Shown here: positions 56,928 to 64,000 of the stretch, one piece after another
How positions within the stretch are numbered: the first letter of the stretch is position 1
How the letters are laid out: every line of letters begins with the position of its first letter
Source: Amia ocellicauda
Lineage: Eukaryota; Chordata; Actinopteri; Amiiformes; Amiidae
Direction: 5' to 3'
NCBI RefSeq assembly: GCF_036373705.1
Contig: NW_027102738.1
Location: forward strand, 40,001 to 104,000
Length of the DNA stretch: 64,000 nucleotides
Translations under genes and position numbers: made by a program
Notes under the pieces: model-generated
What the model was told of the DNA's origin: nothing
Database searches by the model: none
The model's input: the letters and a program-made list of their open reading frames with translations, nothing else

Positions 56928-57036
56928 ACCTGGTATTTCTAGGAGGTCTCCCATCCAAGTACTGACCAGGCCCTGCCCCGTTTAACTTCCGAAATCTGAC
57001 GAGATTGGGCGCATTCAGGACGGTGTGGCCACAAGC
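56928..57036 (-). rRNA. 5S rRNA-like gene, copy 68
   Basis: Class 1, 5 T, 5' end GCTTGTGGCC. Last complete unit; the next spacer is cut at 57233. Confidence 0.65.
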
Positions 57037-57233
57037 CAAGAGGCCTGGCTGCATGATGTCTCTTAAAGGCTGGCGGGTATTGACGGAACTTCCAGCAAAA
57101 AAAAACAAAAAAAAAAGGAAAATGGAGGGAAAAATATCAGTGCAGGAAAGGGTGTTGAAAGTAGCCGGGTACGTGTACAATACTTCAATTATATCTCCTC
57201 CAGACAGAAAGAGAGTATTAAGAGCTACGATGA

Positions 57234-58371
57234 ACTCACCTAAAGGATTATTAGGAACACCATACTAATACTGTGTTTGACCCCCTTTCGCCTTCAGAAC
57301 TGCTTTAATTCTACGTGGCATTGCTTCAACAAGGTGCTGTAAGCATTCTTTAGAAATGTTGGCCCATATTGATAGGATAGCATCTTGCAGTTGATGGAGA
57401 TTTGTGGGATGCACATCCAGGGCACGAAGCTCCCGTTCCACCACATCCCAAAGATGCTCTATTGGGTTGAGATCTGGTGACTGTGGGGGCCAGTTTAGTA
57501 CAGTGAACTCATTGTCATGTTCAAGAAACCAATTTGAAATGATTCGACCTTTGTGACATGGTGCATTATCCTGCTGGAAGTAGCCATCAGAGGATGGGTA
57601 CATGGTGGTCAAAAAGGGATGGACATGGTCAGAAACAATGCTCAGGTAGGCCGTAGCATTTAAACGATGCCCAATTGGCACTAAGGGGCCTAAAGTGTGC
57701 CAAGAAGACATCCCCCACACCATTACACCACCACCACCAGCCTGCACAGTGGTAACAAGACATGATGGATCCATGTTCTCATTCTGTTTACGCCAAATTC
57801 TGACTCTACCATCTGAATGTCTCACCTCTTTTTCCTATTTGTAGTGGAGATGAGTGGTACCCGGTGGGGTCTTCTGCTGTTGTAGCCCATCCGCCTCAAG
57901 GTTGTACGTGTTGTGGCTTCACAAATGCTTTGCTGCATACCTCGTTTGTAACGAGTGGTTATTTCAGTCAAAGTTGCTCTTCTATCAGCTTGAATCAGTC
58001 GGCCCATTCTCCTCTGACCTCTAGCATCAACAAGGCATTTTCGCCCACAGGACTGCCGCATACTGGATGTTTTTCCCTTTTCACACCATTCTTTGTAAAC
58101 CCTAGAAATGGTTGTGCGTGAAAATCCCAGTAACTGAGCAGATTGTGAAATACTCAGACCGGCCCGTCTGGCACCAACAACCATGCCACGCTCAAAATTG
58201 CTTAAATCACCTTTCATTCCCATTCAGACATTCAGTTTGGAGTTCAGGAGATTGTCTTGACCAGGACCACACCCCTAAATGCATTGAAGCAACTGCCATG
58301 TGATTGGTTGATTAGATAATTGCATTAATGAGAAATTGAACAGGTGTTCCTAATAATCCTTTAGGTGAGTG
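57234..58371 (-). mobile_element. Tc1-like DNA transposon, copy B, at the array end
   Basis: Minus-strand frames 58223-57822 (helix-turn-helix region; QSAQLLGFSRTTISRVYKEW) and 57825-57265 (FQQDNAPCHKG, LNPIEHLWDVVEREL, ending KAKGGQTQY). About 80 bp that carry WSDESRF, the first catalytic Asp, are replaced by about 17 unrelated bases near 57825, so it is inactive. The 58371 end is complete (GGTGAGTG then TA). The 57234 end lacks its outermost bases and TA and runs straight into 5S spacer. Confidence 0.85.
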
Positions 58372-58423
58372 TATATGTATGTATGTGTATGTATGTCCAA
58401 TTGCTTTGACAATACAAATGAAA

Positions 58424-58470
<47 letters not shown>
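58372..58470. repeat. (ATGT)n, LINE-like tail and (GA)n
   Basis: Same arrangement as 7141-7257 in reverse, with CCAATTGCTTTGACAATAC, directly beside the transposase-start end of Tc1 copy B. Confidence 0.75.
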
Positions 58471-58475
<5 letters not shown>

Positions 58476-58757
58476 GCTCCTAAAAAACATTTGTTTTTAT
58501 ACATAAGCGGATTTAATTTGTCATTTACAAATGAATATATAGCACTATAAACATACACAGAAGACATGGAATAGAAATTCAGAAGAAAAAGTATTCAAAA
58601 AATAATAATTTTAAGAGAAACACAAAAAGAAGAAAGCAGAGAGACAGTTCAGGAAGAAAAGTCAGAAAAGAAAAGCTGAAGACAAGAATTGGAGGTAAGA
58701 GACAAATAATTAAACAAAAAAATATGTATTAATAAAATAAATAAGCATTCTCAGTAG

Positions 58758-60632
58758 TTGACTCAGCCAATGAAAATGCAGAGCTCCGATTTGAATAGAG
58801 TGACAGTAGGAGAGAGCCCAACTGCCACTGAGACTGATAGAAATCTATCGAACAGCAGTCTGACTGCAGAGCTGCCTTTTGAAATCCGATACCCTGAAGA
58901 CATTCGCTCTGCACAGGCTAAGAAGGACTACAAACAAGCTGTGATGAGAGCATCTCCTGAGACCCTCATCCTAGACTACACCGGTAAAGGAGAAAACAGG
59001 GTCAAGAACAATCTACTGTTCTACACCGCCTTTCACAAAACCCTGTGCCAGACATACCCCAATAACAACAAGAGGGGCATTAGCAGAGGCAGGCAGATCT
59101 CAGTGCTGGTAGAGAAAGACACAGACAGTGTGATGCTCACTTTTAATGTATACCACAACGGGACCATCATGGTGCAGGGCAGCGAGAGCAGCCTGGACCA
59201 ATTAGCTCTCGGCTTCCACACCTCAAAGCAGCAGACTGAGGTAGAGAAACAAGAGCCAGAGCCGGCCACCCTGCAGTCTGCCCCCAGCCACACGGAGCCA
59301 GACAGTGCCCCATCTCCCACAGACTGCCCCCCTGTCTCCCCAAAACTCTCCAGCAACATTAAAACACTAAAGGAATGCCTATCAGTGCTGGAGCTGGAGT
59401 TTGCGGAGTTCAGGGAGCAGACCTTGAGCACCCTGGCCCAGACCTCCTTGTGCGATCAGCTCCGGGATGAGATGCACAGACTAAAGATGCAGCACAAGGC
59501 TGAGATCCATGAGCTGAGAGCAGCAGTGAGAGACCTGGAGGAGCAGAGCCAAACCCTGAGGACGGAGCTGCGCAGAGCGAGGGAGGAGCTGACCAGGACA
59601 CCCCAGCACAGCCAGCTAAGGAGCCTGCAGAGCCAGCTGGAGGAGCTAAGAGAGGAGCTACACATCACTGGAGCACAGAGACTGCACTGCACTGACCCCA
59701 CAACACCTCCAACCCCTGACGCACCCACTGATCCACCCACACTCCCCACCACTCCTGACACACCCACTATCACCAGACCTGCCACTAATACACAACCCCC
59801 TGAAACGCCACTCCCCCAAAACACACCCGCTGCCCCCACCACTCCCGACGCAAACCCGGAGTGGCAGGTCAACGCAGAGGTGGTCATTCTGAGCGAATCC
59901 AATGGGAAGTTCCTGGTTGAGAGGCGCCTCTTCCCTGGGCGAAAAGTGAAAAAGCTTTGGTGCTCCACAGCACAGAGAGCCCTGGAGCTGCTCTCCAAGA
60001 GGAGGCTTTACCAAGTCAAACACATCCTCATCCACACCGGCACTAACGACCTGAGTGCCCGCAGGGGCGATGTGGCCTCAGCCCTGAGACAGGTAGCAAC
60101 GAAAGCCACAGAGGAATTCCCAACTGCCAAAATTTCCATCTCCACACTGCTGCCCCGCACAGACGTGCCCCTGCACATCATCCAGGCCATCAACGCAGAA
60201 GTGTCCCGAAGATGTGCCCTCCTCCCCAACGTCCACCTGGCACACCACTGAGACATCCAGCCACATCACCTGTATGACCACGTCCACCTCAACAAGACGG
60301 GTGTGAGGATCATCTCAAAGGTCCTCAAGGACACAACCCTGGGCCGAAACCCCACACACCCCCACCTCGAGACCAGGAGCAAACCCCCCAGCCCCCGGCC
60401 ACATCCCCAGCCACCGGCTCCACCCCAGCCCCAGCCCCTGAGACCCCGCGGCCCCATTCCCCACCCCCCCATCCCCAGAGGGCCCGTCCAGCACAGCAGA
60501 GCGGACAGCCGGGGACCAGCACAGCCACACAGCCACGCAGCAGCGGCTTCCAGAGCCTGGAGGCCCGATGCTGCCCAGCTGGCCCAGATAAGGCAACTCC
60601 TCAGTGTCATCTGTACCACACTGCTGAGTTAA
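58758..60632 (+). pseudogene. LINE ORF1 with SGNH/GDSL-esterase domain, one in-frame stop
   Basis: Reads 497 aa to a TGA at 60249-60251, then stays open in the same frame to 60632 (about 624 codons in all). Residues about 30-140 form an unnamed N-terminal domain (ILDYTGKGENRVKNNLLFYT). Residues about 195-300 are a coiled coil (LRDEMHRLKMQHKAEIHELR). A Thr/Pro-rich linker follows. From about 370 there is an SGNH-like domain: VVILSESNGKFL (nucleophile Ser block), IHTGTNDLS (the N and D of the GTND block) and, beyond the stop, LYDHVHLNKTGV (D-X2-H block). The stop follows HH and could be a CGA to TGA change. The C-terminus is Pro-rich. ORF1 proteins of this kind bind the LINE RNA; the esterase role is unclear. 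Confidence 0.8.
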
Positions 60633-60843
60633 CTGAGCCTCAACACACATATATATGGTTGTGGAGATGGAGAGTAAGAAAAAATGTGATTTAATTATTC
60701 TGATATTTTGATGCAAAGATAAAATCTTTGTGTGATTATTATGTATATCCATATATAATTATTAATAGTAATATAATATCAGTTGTAGACCACAAATTAA
60801 ACTTTCTTATGTAGAAGAGACAAGTATAATAAAATATATTAAC

Positions 60844-63800
60844 ATGTCCTTTAAAATAAGCAGTTGGAATATGCAGGGTTTACGCTCCTCAACTTTTGGA
60901 ATGAAGAGCACAGGCCCTGAACTGATCAACACTGTAAATAGTTCAGATGTTTTCATTCTTGTAGAGACTTGGTGCTGTGCAGATATGTCTATACACTGGA
61001 TGGATACAATGGATACAGGGAGCTGATTGTGCCCTCCTATAAAAAACCCAAAGTCAGGTGTGGCAGGGCCTCGTGGGGGATTATCGTGTGGTACAGGGAG
61101 GAGCTCCGAGCAGCCCTATGCCCAGTACAGAGAGGAGACACACACCTGTGGATGAAAATCAGAAAAGACACCCTACAAAATAACACAGATATATACCTAT
61201 GTGCAATTTATATGCCACCCGCAGACTCCCCCTACTATAATGAGGAAGGCTTTCATGAGCTTCAAAACGAAATCTGCCACTTCCAGACCCTGGGCTCTGT
61301 ACTGCTGTGTGGCGATCTCAATGCCAGGACTGGCAGAGAGATGGACTACATCAATACAGAGGGGAACACACACCTGTTCGGAGACTCCCCGCTGTGCCAC
61401 ACACACACCTCCACACTGACACAGCCACGACAGCGTGGTAAACAAGAGCAGGAAGCAGGTAGTGCGCCTATGTAAAAGCCTGGGTCTATATATCATCAAT
61501 GGCAGGACCAGGGGGTACTCTCTGGGGAGATTCACATACTGCTCGGCTCTGGGCAGCAGTGTGGTGGACTACGCCATAACTGACCTGGACCCACAAGCCA
61601 ACAATGCGTTTATAGTCAGACAACAATCTCCACTATCAGACCACAGCCAAATAACACTTTACCTAAAAAGATCAGCGCAGCCACAAGTCAGAGCCAAACT
61701 TCCCACAAAACTGGTCTCCCTGCCACCCAGTTAGAGATGGTCAGAGCCCAGCACAGAGAACTACACAAGAGCCCTGAATAGTGATGAGATTGAAAACATG
61801 TTAGACAGATATCAATCCTCACACTATCAAATAAACCAAAACGGAATAAACTCAGCCACCAAAACACTGAATGAAATATTTGAGAGACTGGCTTTAAAAT
61901 CAAACATTAAAACAATTAAAAACCAAAATATGAAATCGTCTAAAAGAAAAAAAGAACAGTGGTGTGACCAGGAGTGTGAAACTTCTAGGAAACACCTGAG
62001 ACATCTCTCCAACACTAAACACAGAGAGCCCGACAACCAGGAGGCTCGCCTCAGCTACTGCCAGGCCCTGCGGCACTACAAGCAACTCCTCAGTAAGAAA
62101 AAAGACCACTATATGGGCAGAATAAATACCCCAAAAACAAAAAATGAAATACCAATTCAAAATGGAGAAATCTGGAAAACACACTTTGAAAAACTTTACC
62201 AAAATGTTGAAAACAATCCAAAGCCAGAACAGGTTAAAATATTAAAAAACCTAAATAAATTGGAAGAAATCATTAAGAATAACCAAAATCCCTTAGATAA
62301 CCCATTTACAATACAGGAACTAAAACATCAACTCAAAATCCTCAAACCCAGGAAAGCCAGCGGCCCCGACAGCATCAGCCCTGAGATGCTGAAGCACAGC
62401 AGCCCGCAGCTGCAGGAGGCTCTGCTCAAACTCTTTAACCTGGTGCTGAGAGCCGGGTGTTTCCCTGAGGTCGGGAATCAAGGATTGATCACCCCGATTT
62501 TTAAAAGTGGAGACAAATTAGACCCCAATAACTACTGGGGCAGCTGTGTGAGCAGTAACCTGGGGAAGGTGTTCTGCAGTATCATCAACGCCCAGATACT
62601 GGCCTTCCTTACCAAGCACAGTGTCCTGAATAAGAGTCAGATTGGCTTCCTACCAAAACACCGCACAACCGATCATATTTACACTCTACACACCCTCATA
62701 AATAAATATACCCAAAACAATAAAGGAAAAATATTTGCCTGTTTTGTAGACTTTAGAAAGGCATTTGACTCAATCTGGCACAAGGGATTATTTTATAAAC
62801 TTCTACAGAGTGGTGTAGGGGGTAAAGTTTATGACATCATTAAATCAATGTATTCTGAAAACAAATGCGGAGTTCAAATTGGCAACTCAAGAACAGAGTT
62901 CTTCACTCAGGGGCGGGGAGTGAGACAGGGCTGCAGTCTGAGTCCAACACTGTTCAACATCTACATCATCGAGTTGGCCACAGTGTTGGAGCAGTCTGAC
63001 GCCCGCAGCCTAACTCTCCATGACACAGAGATCAAGTTCCTGCTCTACGCAGACGACCTGGTGCTGCTGTCGCCCACAGAGCAGGGGCTTCAGCAGAACC
63101 TGGCGCTGCTAGAGCAGTACTGTCAGAAATGGGCCCTGGCAGTCAATCTGGACAAGACCAGAGTTATGGTTTTCCAGAAAAAAGCCCCATCTCAGGGAAA
63201 CAGGTACCGCTTCACTCTGGGCAGCACTGGATTAGAGCACTGCACCAGATACAACTACCTTGGCCTGACCATCAGTGCGTCAGGGAGCTTCAGCCTGGCT
63301 ATAAACGCATTAAAAGACAAGGCACGCCGGGCATTTTATGCCATAAAGACACAATTTGGGAAAACAACAATACCAATAACTATTTGGATTAAAATATTAA
63401 ACTCCATCATCCAACCAATCCTGCTATATGGGAGCGAAGTGTGGGGTCCCCTCATGAACCTCAATAACAACAATTGGGACAAAAGCCCCATGGAAATATT
63501 CCACCTAGAATTTAATAAAAACATCTTACACGTACACAGAAACGCCCCCACGGCTCTGAGGCTCACAGAGCCCGAACACACAATGACCAAAACAACAACA
63601 ATTGGGAAAATTGACATGTACCTGAAAAGCAAATACACAAAAGATTAGAGACACGAATTAGAATTACAAAACAAATTGGAATGCTACCGGGCCCTGAATA
63701 GAAACATTACATTGGCTGAATACTTAAAAATCCAAAATATAAAAGAGAGACAAAATCTAACTAAATACAGGCTCAGTGACCACAGCCTCGCCATTGAAAA

Positions 63801-64000
63801 AGGCCGCTACAGAAAATTCTGGGTTGCCAGAGAAGAGCGGCTGTGCAGCCAGTGTGACCTAGGGGAGGTCGAAACACAGGCGCATTTCCTGCTGTCCTGC
63901 CCTAAATACACAAAAATCAGGGAGACATACTTTAAAATATTAAAAATGCATATCCCTGAGTTCAGCATGATCCCCGATTGCTGCAAACTCCCCGTCCTGC
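60844..64000 (+). pseudogene. LINE ORF2: APE endonuclease and reverse transcriptase, damaged
   Basis: Endonuclease motifs in order: SSWNMQGLRS (60858), ETW (about 60965), LLCGDLNARTG (about 61302) and SDHSQ (about 61636). The frame shifts near 60970 and near 61430, and there is a TAG at 61732-61734. The longest clean frame, 61798-63648 (616 aa), holds the reverse transcriptase: KPRKASGPDSISPEML, FVDFRKAFDSIW with the first catalytic Asp (about 62740), QGRGVRQGCSLSPTLFNIYI, and LLYADDLVLLS with the YADD box (about 63040). A TAG at 63646-63648 is followed in frame by LCSQCDLGEVETQAHFLLSC, the Cys/His motif common at LINE ORF2 ends. The window ends inside the element. Confidence 0.85.

Larger units (their letters stand above)
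34491..57233 (-). repeat. Tandem array of 68 5S rRNA-like units (about 333 bp each)
   Basis: Each unit has a 119-base region matching vertebrate 5S rRNA in reverse complement and a spacer of about 214 bp with a poly(A) tract (plus strand), CATGATGTCTCTT and CTCCAGACAG. Unit steps range from 327 to 348 bp, mostly through the poly(A) length. On the minus strand the typical gene reads GCTTGCGGCCACACC at the 5' end and CAGGTGCTGCAAGC at the 3' end. Box A region reads AGCTAAACGGGG, the intermediate element CCTGG is kept, and box C is one of four classes: class 1 GGATGGGAGACC (vertebrate type), class 2 GGATGGGTGACC, class 3 GAATGTGAGACC or close, class 4 GAATGTGGGACC. A run of 3-5 T follows the gene as terminator, and TTTAAG lies about 26-31 bases upstream. 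The individual genes are listed below. Similarity to 5S is certain; activity is not shown. Confidence 0.95.
58471..64000 (+). mobile_element. Non-LTR retrotransposon (SGNH ORF1, APE/RT ORF2), runs off window
   Basis: An AT-rich leader (58471-58757), ORF1 (58758-60632), an intergenic gap of about 210 bp, and ORF2 from 60844 to beyond 64000. The order and domains are those of LINEs of the Jockey/L2/I-like group whose ORF1 carries an esterase domain; I cannot fix the clade by eye. At least five lesions are present, so it is not active as read. Confidence 0.85.

Noticed and set aside
34491-57233. CRISPR-like array or a centromeric satellite
   Set aside because: The regular repeat is a 5S rRNA gene with spacer, recognisable base by base against vertebrate 5S; no cas genes and a eukaryotic setting.
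34491-57233. A 5S-targeting LINE (Mutsu type) inside the array
   Set aside because: No unit is interrupted; unit steps stay at 327-348 bp throughout. The Tx1-like pieces in this window meet TC repeats instead.
34882-57268. Dozens of 60-243 aa open frames on both strands in the 34.8-57.3 kb region
   Set aside because: They repeat with the 333 bp unit, run through the 5S gene and the poly(A) tract, and are explained entirely by the tandem rDNA. No protein family is indicated.
60266-60752. Minus-strand Gly-rich frames opposite the ORF1 C-terminus
   Set aside because: Complement of the Pro-rich ORF1 tail; no start context or domain.
1-64000. tRNA, snRNA or snoRNA genes
   Set aside because: No cloverleaf with matching A and B boxes and no recognisable snRNA 5' end was found by eye.

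Overview
The window looks like nuclear DNA of a ray-finned fish. It holds a spliced vertebrate-type BEN-domain gene, Tx1-clade and SGNH-ORF1 non-LTR retrotransposons, Tc1/IS630-type transposons of fish type, retrovirus-like fossils, many CA/GA/CATA microsatellites, and a long array of 5S rRNA-like genes. There are no bacterial operons and no CRISPR. Everything here was read by eye; identities are estimates, not alignments.

Layout. (a) 1-7.0 kb and 21.4-28.2 kb are two inverted, nearly identical copies of one locus: an interspersed repeat, a BEN-domain gene, a Tx1-like LINE ORF1 and a conserved non-coding block. The left copy keeps an apparently intact seven-exon BEN gene (336 aa). The right copy has lost the end of exon 6 and all of exon 7 to a deletion that fuses BEN directly to the LINE, but it keeps a divergent plus-strand set of small exons and the 3' end of a Tx1 ORF2 that the left copy lacks. 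(b) 7.26-13.56 kb is a Tc1 transposon split by a young LTR element that carries gag and protease-like parts only. (c) 13.56-19.59 kb and 29.1-32.2 kb are a second inverted pair, built around an IS630-like transposon. One copy holds a broken provirus where the other holds a solo LTR. (d) 32.4-34.5 kb is a mosaic of LTR fragments and microsatellites.

(e) 34.5-57.2 kb is a tandem array of 68 5S rRNA-like units of about 333 bp, all transcribed on the minus strand. The consensus differs from the usual vertebrate 5S at roughly fifteen positions, several of which are paired changes that keep the stems. Pol III control boxes, a T-run terminator and a TTTAAG box upstream are still recognisable. Inside the array there are nested higher-order repeats of 4, 6 and 7 units, and two interleaved sub-lineages. 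(f) 57.2-58.4 kb is a Tc1 copy abutting the truncated array end. (g) 58.5-64 kb is a non-LTR retrotransposon with an SGNH-esterase ORF1 and an endonuclease/RT ORF2, damaged and running off the window.

How it fits together: only the left BEN gene, perhaps the divergent exons, and some 5S units look like possible working host genes. The rest is repeat-driven. The two most interesting signals are the structurally compensated 5S array, which may be a fish oocyte-type 5S cluster, and the BEN locus duplicated in inverted orientation among LINE ends.
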